In this document: piece after piece, positions 8,182 to 15,725 of the stretch | Layout of the letters: the number at the start of each line of letters is the position of its first letter | Numbering within the stretch: the stretch's first letter is position 1 | Origin: Bacteroidales bacterium | GTDB lineage: Bacteria > Bacteroidota > Bacteroidia > Bacteroidales > UBA932 | Reading direction: 5' to 3' | Assembly: GCA_017473705.1 (NCBI GenBank) | Contig: JAFUJQ010000008.1 | Coordinates: 1-42,803, forward strand | DNA length: 42,803 nt | Position numbers and translations under genes: made by a program | Notes under the pieces: generated by a model | Told to the model about the DNA's origin: nothing | The model's database searches: none | What the model saw: only the letters and a program-made list of their open reading frames with translations

Positions 8182-8706
8182 ATGAGAGGAGCGTGGATAG
8201 CAGCAATCTGCCTGCTGGCAACCTACGACTGCGGATTCTGTCAGGACAGGCGATGCACCGCAGGCGTATGCGTCAGCGGATTCATTACAGGCTGTGCGGA
8301 GATACAGATTGAATATGCGTTCGGCATGCATTGGTCGGCAGCCGCAGAAGCGTGTCTTGGATTTTCACGCCTGTTCGAGGAGAAGGACATGCTGGAAAAG
8401 GAACATGACAGCGAGTTTTCCTTTGAAGAGCTTCCGCATATGAGAGCCACGGAACTGTTCACGGAATATATCCAAGGAAGATACTGGATATCGGACAACT
8501 CGAGAGGAGCCTACCTTTCAGCAGGGCTGAAACATGGAAACAGGAGCGGAGTGGACTGGACCATAGGGGTCGGATACAGAATGTACATCTGGCGCGGAAT
8601 ATCAGTCGGAACAGAATACAGAACCGGCATCATAAAGGCCATTAAGACGGGAAACCTTGCAACAGACGGGATAAGGATATATCTGAATTACACATTGGGA
8701 AAATAA
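8182..8706 (+). CDS. DUF3575-like outer-membrane barrel protein of a fimbrial operon
   Basis: A 174-residue exported protein with a signal peptide (about 1-20, MRGAWIAAICLLATY...). The remainder is rich in alternating aromatic beta-strands: IEYAFGMHW, YLSAGLKHG, WTIGVGYRMYIW and a C-terminal GIRIYLNYTLGK, as in the small DUF3575 proteins that precede Mfa/FimA-type fimbrillin genes. It is probably an outer-membrane barrel or assembly factor. The next gene starts 7 nt after its stop, so they form an operon. The assignment rests on overall pattern and context, not a catalytic motif. Confidence 0.7.
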   Translation: MRGAWIAAICLLATYDCGFCQDRRCTAGVCVSGFITGCAEIQIEYAFGMHWSAAAEACLGFSRLFEEKDMLEKEHDSEFSFEELPHMRATELFTEYIQGRYWISDNSRGAYLSAGLKHGNRSGVDWTIGVGYRMYIWRGISVGTEYRTGIIKAIKTGNLATDGIRIYLNYTLGK

Positions 8707-8713
8707 GAGGCAC

Positions 8714-9781
8714 ATGAACACACATCGGGACAATTTCACATCACTTGCTTTTGTCACACTTACACCTTCAGGTCACATGACGCTCTGTCAGCTCATTCTG
8801 AGCATTTTGATTTCACCGGTCCCGATACTGCACGGATGTGAATCCCTGCATCAGGACAGCAGCTTCACCGGACCATCGGACACGATGCTTCCGGTGAAGC
8901 TGGAGGTCCTTAAATCATCTGACTGTGCAATGGGGACCCTTGATGTACTTGCTTTCAACGACGACCCGCTTCAAAAACTTGACTGCTACCAACGGTTCGA
9001 CAAACCATCTTCCAAAACGGTCGGCATATCTTCCAGAAACGGAGAAAAGATAATCATGGCATGCGCCAATTCACATCTTGAACCCTGCGACTGGATGCGC
9101 GTAGGCTCGCTGTCAGGTCTGGAAGACTTCAAGGCCGAACTGGAGGACGAAGTACGCGAGAGGCCGGTCATGAGCGGAAGCCTGCGGACGAAAGCAGGAT
9201 CGGAAGGAGAATCCATAACGCTGGAAAGGCTGCATAGCGAAGTGATACTGCGGAGCATATCATGTGACTTCACCGGAAGGGCATACGAAGGAGAGCAGAT
9301 AAGGAATGCAAAGGCATACCTGACAAATGTCAACGCCTCATGCCCTTTATGGGGCGAATGCCGCTATGCCGAGAGATATGTAAACAGAAGCATGCTGTCT
9401 GAGAGCGACGTGGATAGATTCACTGACAGGTCACTGATTCTCAACACCTTAGGTACAATAGACAAAGAGACGAGGTACTGTAACGCAAAAATGATATGCT
9501 ACCCCAACATGCCTGAGTCTGAGGGCCTCGGAACGGCGTTCACCAGGCTTGTCATAGAAGGAGAAATAGCGGGCCAGACCTGGTACTGGCCGATAGACAT
9601 AAACAGAGGCGAAGGCATAGTGCAGGAAGGAATAGGAAGGAACATGGAATATGTCTACGACATCCGCATCACGAGGAAGGGGTCGGCTTATCCGGACACC
9701 GCCATCGAGTCAGGAAGCGTAGACTTCATTATGGAGGTTAGGGAATGGAACGAAAAGGACGAATACGAGGAGGTCTTCTGA
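8714..9781 (+). CDS. FimA/Mfa1-like fimbrillin lipoprotein
   Basis: A secreted lipoprotein predicted to polymerise into type V fimbriae after lipid transport and gingipain-type cleavage. A hydrophobic signal (LCQLILSILISPVPI) ends in a lipobox-like LHGC. From the ATG at 8714 this Cys is residue 42; from the in-frame ATG at 8777 it is residue 21, a more usual signal length, so the true start may be 8777, although GAGG precedes 8714. Fimbrillin features: the N-terminal LERLHSEVILRSI strand, KAYLTNVN, WYWPIDIN, and a C-terminal RNMEYVYDIRITRKGS block followed by a strand ending in the EVREW motif. It overlaps the next gene by 37 nt. Confidence 0.8.
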   Translation: MNTHRDNFTSLAFVTLTPSGHMTLCQLILSILISPVPILHGCESLHQDSSFTGPSDTMLPVKLEVLKSSDCAMGTLDVLAFNDDPLQKLDCYQRFDKPSSKTVGISSRNGEKIIMACANSHLEPCDWMRVGSLSGLEDFKAELEDEVRERPVMSGSLRTKAGSEGESITLERLHSEVILRSISCDFTGRAYEGEQIRNAKAYLTNVNASCPLWGECRYAERYVNRSMLSESDVDRFTDRSLILNTLGTIDKETRYCNAKMICYPNMPESEGLGTAFTRLVIEGEIAGQTWYWPIDINRGEGIVQEGIGRNMEYVYDIRITRKGSAYPDTAIESGSVDFIMEVREWNEKDEYEEVF

Positions 9782-10971
9782 TCTTCCTGGCTGCGGCGAC
9801 ATATTCCTGCAGCCCTTCCGGCCAGGACGATGAGATCAGATGCATCGTACACTTTGAAGACAACGGATATGTGACGAAGGCGTTGAACCCTGACGAGCAG
9901 AAGATCACAGACATCAGCCTGATGGTTTTTGACGAGGCAGGAGATGCAGAGGAGTGCATCTGGATTCCGAATGCGGGAAGATCAGCCGAGCTGACCCTCG
10001 TCAAGGGCAAGTCATATGATTTCAGAGCATGTGCAAACTTCGGCTATCAGGTATATGCAGACCACATCTCCGAACTGGACGAGACAACTTTCCACATGGC
10101 ATATCCTGATGAGTATCAAGAGGGTATGCCGATGTACGCATCTGCTGACGATATCACCATCGGGACAGACGGAACCGTACATCTGACCTTTGAGAGGCTC
10201 ATGGCCAAGATTACGCTCAGAATGGACAGAAGCCGTCTCTCCGACGGCGTGGAGGTGTATGTCAGGAGCGCCAGGATATGCAACTGTCCCAAAGTGACGA
10301 CGGTCTTCGTCCCTAACAAAGTAACCGGCAGCGACAGATGCCACAGTGTCGGTTTCTATCGCAACGATCTGGAGACATCCGTTCTCAACACATCAGGCAG
10401 AGACGGCAAAAGCGGAGAGATTTCTTTATATATGATGGAGAACATGCAGGGAGAAGAGAGACCTGATCCTAACGCTTGTTCCTATATAGAAATGGAACTC
10501 GACTATATGTCAGACACGAAATATTCCGTAGAACCGCTTAAATACAGGTTTTATCTTGGCGACGGCATGGGAAATCATGATGTAGAAAGGAATACACACT
10601 ACAAGATCCTGGTCTGCCCTGAAGACGACGGACTGTCGGATGACGGCTGGAGAGTGGACAAGGAAGGACTGAGGGACAATGTCCCTGTTACATTCGCCAG
10701 CTATCCGTCAAGCTATATCAGAGGCGACATTGGGGATAAGATCCACATATGGTGCGAATTCACACCTGAAGACACACCCTTTGATATCGGCGAGGAGTAT
10801 ATGAAGGATGACAAGGCGAACGGCATATATGACTATGAGATAGATCCTGACGGCCACGGAGCGACGCTGACGCTGACCGGACCGGGCCGAGGATTGATCT
10901 GCATGTCAGCCGGTAAGCCTGTGGATGAGAGCGCATTATATATCATAGAGGTCAATCTGGCAGGAGATTGA
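9745..10971 (+). CDS. DUF4906-like fimbrial tip/accessory lipoprotein
   Basis: A 408-residue lipoprotein: signal LLIFLAAATYSC with the lipobox Cys at residue 22. The middle has the fimbrillin-type HLTFERLMAKITLRMD strand. Residues about 270-315 read YRFYLGDGMGNHDVERNTHY then DGLSDDGWRVD, the pattern I associate with DUF4906 proteins that cap Bacteroidales fimbriae. A C-terminal Ig-like region follows. A strong ribosome site (GGAGG, then TAGGGA) lies inside the previous gene, so the two are co-translated. Its last 12 codons form the left arm and loop of a long palindrome that also contains the TGA stop. Confidence 0.75.
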   Translation: MERKGRIRGGLLIFLAAATYSCSPSGQDDEIRCIVHFEDNGYVTKALNPDEQKITDISLMVFDEAGDAEECIWIPNAGRSAELTLVKGKSYDFRACANFGYQVYADHISELDETTFHMAYPDEYQEGMPMYASADDITIGTDGTVHLTFERLMAKITLRMDRSRLSDGVEVYVRSARICNCPKVTTVFVPNKVTGSDRCHSVGFYRNDLETSVLNTSGRDGKSGEISLYMMENMQGEERPDPNACSYIEMELDYMSDTKYSVEPLKYRFYLGDGMGNHDVERNTHYKILVCPEDDGLSDDGWRVDKEGLRDNVPVTFASYPSSYIRGDIGDKIHIWCEFTPEDTPFDIGEEYMKDDKANGIYDYEIDPDGHGATLTLTGPGRGLICMSAGKPVDESALYIIEVNLAGD

Positions 10972-10988
10972 CCTCTATGATATATAAT
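10935..10988 (+). terminator. 22-bp perfect palindrome spanning the stop codon of the fimbrial operon
   Basis: The left arm 10935-10956 and right arm 10967-10988 are perfectly complementary over 22 bp with a 10-nt loop (CTGGCAGGAG). The left arm encodes the protein's C-terminal residues, and the TGA stop (10969-10971) lies in the right arm. It is a strong hairpin without a long T run and probably ends transcription between converging genes. Confidence 0.8.
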
Positions 10989-11018
10989 ACAGCGAAATAT
11001 TTAGAAATATTTCGCTGT
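10989..11018. terminator. Second palindrome, at the 3' end of uvrA (bidirectional)
   Basis: ACAGCGAAATAT (10989-11000) pairs with ATATTTCGCTGT (11007-11018); two further T-A pairs can leave an AG loop. The uvrA stop codon (complement of 11001-11003) sits at the apex. It directly abuts the previous palindrome, giving two hairpins back to back between convergent genes. Confidence 0.75.
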
Positions 11019-13832
11019 ATAAGACTCCTTACACTTGTCAAGCTTCTCAGGAGTGCCGGCATAGACAAGATGTCCGCCTTCATCACCAGCTTCAGGGCCG
11101 AGGTCTATCACCCAGTCTGCTGAACGGATCACATCCAGGTTATGCTCCACGACTACTATCGAATGTCCCTTGGCAAGCAGAGCGTCGAATGACTTCAGCA
11201 ACTTCTCTACATCATAGAAATGAAGTCCTGTCGTCGGCTCGTCAAAGATGAAGAGTATCCTCTGTGGCTTTGACCTGACTGAAGCGTCTGTCATCGACAG
11301 GAAGTATGCCAGCTTGATTCTCTGGCTTTCTCCACCGGAAAGCGTGCTGCTGCTCTGTCCGAGCTTTATGTATGACAGGCCCACGTCAACCAGAGGCTGG
11401 AGACGTTCGGCAATCCTCTTCGCCGTGGCATCCTCCTGTGCTACGAAAAACTCAATCGCTTCCTCAACACTCATGTTCAGGATGTCATCGATGTTGAGTC
11501 CTTTGTATTTCACCTCAAGAATCTCCGGCTTGAACCGCTTGCCCCCGCATGACTCGCAGACCATGGACACGTCAGCCATGAACTGCATTCCAATCTTGAC
11601 GAACCCCTCTCCCTGACACTCTGGGCAGCGACCTCCGTCCATATTGAACGAGAAATGTGATGGCGTGAAGCCGTTCATCTTGGCATACTGCTGGTCTGAC
11701 AGCAGTTTTCTTATATCATCATATATCTTGAGATATGTCACTGCATTGGAGCGTGAGCTCTTGCCTATAGGATTCTGGTCCACATATTCCACCTGCGTGA
11801 TGCGGTCCAGATTGCCGGATAGTCCGCGGAATGTTCCCGGAGGCGCTCCGGCCTGATTGATATGACGATACAGCGCCGGATATAATATGTCACCGACAAG
11901 GGACGACTTTCCGCTTCCGCTGACTCCGGTCACCACTGTCAGGACACCAAGAGGGAACCTGACATTGATATCCTTGAGGTTATGTTCCATAGCACCTTCC
12001 ACCACAATGGAATAGTCCCATGTGCGTTTTTTTCTCACATATCTTTTCCTCTTGCCACCGAGATACTGCAGGGTAAGTGAATTTTCATTGTCCCGATTCT
12101 CCACTCCGTCGGTTATCGTGCCGCTGAACACAATCTCACCTCCGTTGACACCCGCTTTCGGGCCGATGTCTATCAGAAGGTCTGCCGCACGCATGATCTC
12201 CTCGTCATGCTCCACCACGACCACGGTATTACCTATGTCACGAAGCCTCTTGAGCACTGCTATCAGCCTTTCCGTATCTCTCGGATGCAGGCCGATGCTC
12301 GGTTCGTCCAGAATATACAGAGAACCCACCAGAGAGCTTCCGAGCGCCGTCACGAGGTTGATTCTCTGGCTTTCTCCGCCGGAGAGGGTGTTGGATGTAC
12401 GGTTCAAGGTCAGGTATCCGAGTCCCACGTCCTCTATGTATTCAAGACGAGATATGATCTCCTCGATCGCCTTGTCGGCAATCTTATGCTCATTCGGATC
12501 CAGTTCGATATTGCGAAGGAATTCCAGCAGGGCAGACACATTCATGCACAGAAGCTCATGGATGTTCTTACCTCCGACCTTCACATACAGCGCCTCCTTG
12601 CGCAGGCGGCTGCCTCCGCACTCGCCACATACGGTCTTGCCGGAATAGCGGCTGAGCATATATTTATATTGTATCTTGTATCTGTTTGCCTCGACCCACT
12701 TGAAGAATTCGTCGAGTCCGATCACGGACTCTTCCTCCGTCTCAGCCTTGCGTCCCTTCCAGATCAGGTCCTTCACCTCCTGACTCAGATTGCAGTAGGG
12801 TTCGAAGATAGGTATGTTATATTTGACCGAGTTCTTTATCAGCTGATCCTTGAACCACCCCATCTTGTCTCCCCTCCAGCATGCTATCGCTCCGTCATAT
12901 ATTGACTTGCTCTTGTCCGGCACGACCAGATCCTCGCTTATGCCTATGATCTTTCCCAGGCCGCCGCAGACCGGACATGCGCCAAGCGGGCTGTTGAAGC
13001 TGAAAAGGTATTCATCAGGCCGCGTGAACTCCATGCCATCCGCTTCGAACCTGTTGATGAACTGCTTCATCACCGGTTCTTCGCCAGGGGCTTCCTTCCT
13101 TATATACAAAGTACCGCCACCCTTGTCGAATGCTGAGTCTATCGAAGCGTGAAGGCGTGTCTGAAGGTCATCATCGGAGCTCGGAAGCTTGAGTCGGTCA
13201 ACCAGCAGATACAATTCTTCAGGATAGTCTCCTGCTTCCGCACGCCTCATCACATCCTCTATCCTTATCGCCCTGTCCGTAAAGAATCTGGAATATCCTT
13301 CCTCCTTGAGCTGGAGCATAAGCTCGACCTTGTCTGCCCTGGCACTCCAGCCAAGTTCAGCCAGAATATATATCGCACAGTCATCCTGCCGTGAAATATA
13401 TTCAAGGACATCATTTGTCGTATGACATTTCACCTCCTCTCCGGTTATCGGAGAATATGTGCGGCCGATCCTTGCATATATCATCCGGAGATAGTCATAT
13501 ATCTCCGTGCTGGTTGCAATGGTCGAGCGAGGGTTCCTCGTGTTGACCTTCTGCTCTATGGCTATCGCAGGCGGTATGCCCTCGATAAGCTCCACATCAG
13601 GCTTGGACATCCTGCCAAGGAACTGGCGCGCATATGACGAAAGGCTTTCCGCGAAACGTCTCTGTCCCTCTGCAAACAATGTATCGAACGCCAGCGACGA
13701 CTTGCCGGAACCCGAGATGCCCGTGATCACCACGAACTTTCCTCTCGGTATCTCCACAGTGACATCCTTGAGGTTGTTGACCTTGGCTCTCCTTACTATG
13801 ATATTTCCTTCTTCTTTCATCCGTTCATGCAT
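11001..13832 (-). CDS. uvrA: UvrABC excinuclease subunit A
   Basis: UvrA is the damage-recognition ATPase of nucleotide excision repair; it loads UvrB at lesions. The 943 residues fit the family. Two ABC cassettes are visible: Walker A GISGSGKSS (38-46) and GVSGSGKSS in the second half, with the LSGGESQRI signature twice. Zinc modules are CPVCGGLG and CGECGG in the first half, and CPECQGEG with CESCGG in the second. The start is ATG at 13832, or ATG at 13820 (MKEEGNIIVRRAKVNN), which looks closer to the usual N terminus. It is a single-gene unit with its own -7 box. Confidence 0.98.
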   Translation of the reverse strand: MHERMKEEGNIIVRRAKVNNLKDVTVEIPRGKFVVITGISGSGKSSLAFDTLFAEGQRRFAESLSSYARQFLGRMSKPDVELIEGIPPAIAIEQKVNTRNPRSTIATSTEIYDYLRMIYARIGRTYSPITGEEVKCHTTNDVLEYISRQDDCAIYILAELGWSARADKVELMLQLKEEGYSRFFTDRAIRIEDVMRRAEAGDYPEELYLLVDRLKLPSSDDDLQTRLHASIDSAFDKGGGTLYIRKEAPGEEPVMKQFINRFEADGMEFTRPDEYLFSFNSPLGACPVCGGLGKIIGISEDLVVPDKSKSIYDGAIACWRGDKMGWFKDQLIKNSVKYNIPIFEPYCNLSQEVKDLIWKGRKAETEEESVIGLDEFFKWVEANRYKIQYKYMLSRYSGKTVCGECGGSRLRKEALYVKVGGKNIHELLCMNVSALLEFLRNIELDPNEHKIADKAIEEIISRLEYIEDVGLGYLTLNRTSNTLSGGESQRINLVTALGSSLVGSLYILDEPSIGLHPRDTERLIAVLKRLRDIGNTVVVVEHDEEIMRAADLLIDIGPKAGVNGGEIVFSGTITDGVENRDNENSLTLQYLGGKRKRYVRKKRTWDYSIVVEGAMEHNLKDINVRFPLGVLTVVTGVSGSGKSSLVGDILYPALYRHINQAGAPPGTFRGLSGNLDRITQVEYVDQNPIGKSSRSNAVTYLKIYDDIRKLLSDQQYAKMNGFTPSHFSFNMDGGRCPECQGEGFVKIGMQFMADVSMVCESCGGKRFKPEILEVKYKGLNIDDILNMSVEEAIEFFVAQEDATAKRIAERLQPLVDVGLSYIKLGQSSSTLSGGESQRIKLAYFLSMTDASVRSKPQRILFIFDEPTTGLHFYDVEKLLKSFDALLAKGHSIVVVEHNLDVIRSADWVIDLGPEAGDEGGHLVYAGTPEKLDKCKESYTAKYF

Positions 13833-13853
13833 GCCACATTTGAGGCAAGCTTA

Positions 13854-13861
13854 CAAATATA
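13854..13861 (-). promoter_or_regulatory. -7 box of uvrA
   Basis: The minus strand reads TATATTTG, a full match to TAnnTTTG, 21 nt upstream of the uvrA ATG at 13832. No -33 box is obvious. Confidence 0.55.
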
Positions 13862-13919
13862 GCAAATTTCACTCATTTCCACACGATAAATGGTCTGGAT
13901 ATTGGAATATGAACCATCG

Positions 13920-13941
13920 CATGCCTGCCAGCGCAGGCATG
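13920..13941 (+). promoter_or_regulatory. GC-rich hairpin in the 5' leader of hsp20
   Basis: CATGCCTGC (13920-13928) and GCAGGCATG (13933-13941) form a 9-bp perfect stem with a CAGC loop, 38 nt before the hsp20 ATG and upstream of its TAGGAGA ribosome site. It could be an operator, an RNA thermometer element or an mRNA stabiliser. It does not match the CIRCE operator. Confidence 0.5.
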
Positions 13942-13979
13942 AAGATATATAAACAATTTAACAGATAGGAGATTACAAT

Positions 13980-14423
13980 ATGTTACCATCACGAAGATTC
14001 AACGGCCAGCTGGCCCTTACGGATTTCTTCAATGACTTTTTCGAGAACAGGAGTCTTGAGAAGGTCGCAAACACTCCGGCAATCAATGTTGCCGAGAATG
14101 ACACTGAATACAGGCTCGAGATCGCAGCACCCGGAATGTGCAAGGATGACTTCAAGGTCCACATCAACAAAGACGGCAACATCGTCATCGAGATGGAGAA
14201 GACCGACTGCGGCTGCAAGGATAAAGAAAAGGAAAAGAAAGAGTGCAAATATCTGAGAAAAGAGTTTTCATACTCGAAATTCAGTCAGACTCTCCTCCTC
14301 CCCGACAACGCCGACAGAGAAAACATTGATGCTCAGGTTGCTAACGGAATCCTCAAGATTACAATACCTAAACTGGAGAAGCCGAAGGCAGAGGACGAAA
14401 AGAAGGTGATTGAGGTCAAATAA
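13980..14423 (+). CDS. Small heat-shock protein, Hsp20/alpha-crystallin family
   Basis: An ATP-independent holdase that binds unfolding proteins in the cytoplasm. The 147 residues contain a short N-terminal arm (FNDFFENRSLEKVANTPAIN), then the alpha-crystallin domain from about residue 33, with YRLEIAAPGMCKDDFKVHI and the family hallmark NGILKITIPK near the end. A lysine/cysteine-rich insertion (CGCKDKEKEKKECK) lies in the middle loop. A good ribosome site (TAGGAGA) precedes the ATG. The upstream hairpin may control it. It is monocistronic. Confidence 0.95.
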   Translation: MLPSRRFNGQLALTDFFNDFFENRSLEKVANTPAINVAENDTEYRLEIAAPGMCKDDFKVHINKDGNIVIEMEKTDCGCKDKEKEKKECKYLRKEFSYSKFSQTLLLPDNADRENIDAQVANGILKITIPKLEKPKAEDEKKVIEVK

Positions 14424-14453
14424 CAAAATTTTTACAAAAAAGTACGCAAAAAA

Positions 14454-14484
14454 TTTGGAGGTTCCGATTTTTTGCGTACCTTTG
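14454..14484 (+). promoter_or_regulatory. Promoter of tRNA-Asp
   Basis: TTTG (14454-14457), a 19-nt spacer, then TACCTTTG (14477-14484). This is the clearest complete Bacteroidetes sigma-ABfr promoter in the window, about 40 nt before the tRNA. Confidence 0.85.
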
Positions 14485-14523
14485 CATCCGCGTTCGACAA
14501 AAACGCTTTAAGACTGAACAATT

Positions 14524-14597
14524 GGTGCGGTAGTTCAGCTGGTTAGAATACCGGCCTGTCACGCCGGGGGTCGCGGGTTCGAGTCCCGTCCGCACCG
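14524..14597 (+). tRNA. tRNA-Asp (anticodon GTC)
   Basis: Acceptor arms GGTGCGG and CCGCACC pair perfectly with discriminator G. The anticodon stem CCGGC/GCCGG encloses the loop CTGTCAC, giving anticodon GTC. The T arm contains GGGTTCGAGTCCC. The CCA end is not encoded. It is 74 nt long. Confidence 0.97.
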
Positions 14598-14724
14598 CAA
14601 AAATGTTGATGTTTATTTTTGTCGAGAACAAGGAAGACAAGCTCTGAAGGAGGGAGTTACCTTGTGGTAATGACCGACTGAAGATGCGAAGTCTGACGCA
14701 GTAATCGGCAAAAAGAAACGAAAC

Positions 14725-14799
14725 GGGAGCATAGCTCAGTTGGTTTAGAGCATCTGCCTTACAAGCAGAGGGTCGGGGGTTCGACTCCCTCTGCTCCCA
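14725..14799 (+). tRNA. tRNA-Val (anticodon TAC)
   Basis: Acceptor arms GGGAGCA/TGCTCCC with discriminator A, D arm GCTCAGTTGGTTTAGAGC, anticodon stem TCTGC/GCAGA around CTTACAA (anticodon TAC), and T arm with GGGTTCGACTCCC. CCA is not encoded. It is 75 nt, 127 nt after tRNA-Asp. The spacer shows nothing beyond a small GTTACC/GGTAAT hairpin, so the two are probably co-transcribed. Confidence 0.97.
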
Positions 14800-14810
14800 C
14801 TAAAAACTTC

Positions 14811-14845
14811 AAATGCCTTTTCAGTAATCTGAAGAGGCATTTTTC
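14811..14845 (+). terminator. Terminator of the tRNA-Asp/tRNA-Val unit
   Basis: AAATGCCTTTTCAG and CTGAAGAGGCATTT pair over 14 positions with one G-T pair and a TAAT loop; the stem ends in a T run. It lies 11 nt after tRNA-Val. Confidence 0.85.
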
Positions 14846-14882
14846 TTTGGTGCATCTCTGTCCAGAGTGTCAAAAGTGAGTG

Positions 14883-14969
14883 CCAAAAGCACAAAATCGG
14901 GGCTATATGTGCTTTTGGACATAAAAAAGTGGTTTAAAAGCACATTACGCGCTGTTTTTGTGCTTTTAA
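14883..14969. repeat. Two tandem inverted repeats sharing AAAAGCACA arms
   Basis: CCAAAAGCACA (14883-14893) pairs with TGTGCTTTTGG (14908-14918). Then TTAAAAGCACA (14934-14944) pairs with TGTGCTTTTAA (14959-14969). Each is an 11-bp perfect stem with a 14-nt loop, and the two units share the arm core AAAAGCACA/TGTGCTTTT. They lie just after the tRNA terminator and before a convergent gene. Function unknown. Confidence 0.8.
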
Positions 14970-15003
14970 CATCATGCGATGGTGAGCATAATTCCTTTCA
15001 CCC

Positions 15004-15486
15004 CTATGGATGCCTCACCTTTATTCCCTTTTCAGTCAATGCCTCAATTACCTCTGCGCGTTTCTCTGCTGGCCAGCCATTATACTGGTTCAAGCACGGA
15101 CCGACAGGCAGGAAAGCGCCTTTGCGGGCAAATGTAATACGCTCTCTTTTACCCTTTCCTTGCTGGAAGACATCGATGGTATCATATGAATAAGTCTTTG
15201 TCTTCTCTTTGCCAAGACATAAACAGACAACTTCAACAGAATCATCCATTATCTTTACGGCATAAGGGTAGATGAGACGACGTGAAACAGAAAAGAGCAA
15301 GAAGTAAAGAGCTATAGGAGCAGCCCAAATGAGACCGGAAGCAACTCCCTGAAAGATGCTTTTCCCAAAATCCTGACATTCCATCAGAACATATAATGGA
15401 ATAAATATAAAAACGACAGCAGCGTAAACATCCATTCTCTTCACCCACCACCATCCGGATGGCTTGGAGACTTCAATACTTTTCAT
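15004..15486 (-). CDS. Small inner-membrane protein of unknown function
   Basis: I do not recognise this 160-residue protein. Two hydrophobic helices (AAVVFIFIPLYVLM and GLIWAAPIALYFLLF) are separated by a short loop, followed by a soluble C-terminal domain of about 95 residues with alternating strands (VKIMDDSVEVVCLCLG, KTKTYSYDTIDVF) that could be a PH-like bacterial domain. I chose ATG at 15486; a GTG 12 nt upstream is in frame. It lies 240 nt downstream of folC on the same strand and converges with the tRNA unit. Confidence 0.65.
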   Translation of the reverse strand: MKSIEVSKPSGWWWVKRMDVYAAVVFIFIPLYVLMECQDFGKSIFQGVASGLIWAAPIALYFLLFSVSRRLIYPYAVKIMDDSVEVVCLCLGKEKTKTYSYDTIDVFQQGKGKRERITFARKGAFLPVGPCLNQYNGWPAEKRAEVIEALTEKGIKVRHP

Positions 15487-15700
15487 AACTTTTAACACAC
15501 TTATTATCTACTTTTTCTATTGATCTGCATAGAGCGGACAGCTCCCTTTCAGCTGATTCCGACGGTCCAAGACCCATAACCAAGATTGATTTCGTGGTCC
15601 TGACAGGCAATAAGCCGCCTTATAGCAACGGCTTGTAGATATCTGCAGAATATGAATACTTTGTCAGCAGATTGTCATTCCTTACCTCCAGACCTGTCAT
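15473..15700 (-). pseudogene. Possible disrupted small ORF between folC and the membrane protein
   Basis: One minus-strand frame from an ATG at 15700 stays open for 26 codons (MTGLEVRNDNLLTKYSY...), meets a TAA at 15620-15622, then continues in the same frame for 48 more codons to a TGA at 15473-15475, including a helical-looking SAERELSALCRSIEKVD stretch. The second part also has its own ATG at 15577 (34 codons) and overlaps the start of the membrane-protein gene. It could be a decayed gene, a translationally coupled small ORF, or chance. Evidence is weak. Confidence 0.25.
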
Positions 15701-15725
15701 ACTCAAAGGACTTGCGCCCGACCGG

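Noticed and set aside
12207-12905. 232-codon open frame antisense to uvrA
   Set aside because: uvrA is complete and in frame; the antisense frame shows no family features.
14524-14969. Integrated genomic island at the tRNA pair
   Set aside because: No integrase, no tRNA 3'-end duplication and no foreign gene block is visible; only the tandem inverted repeats remain unexplained.
14867-15193. 108-codon open frame covering the tandem inverted repeats
   Set aside because: Overlaps the minus-strand membrane protein, has no ribosome site and no recognisable domain; the inverted repeats account for its first part.
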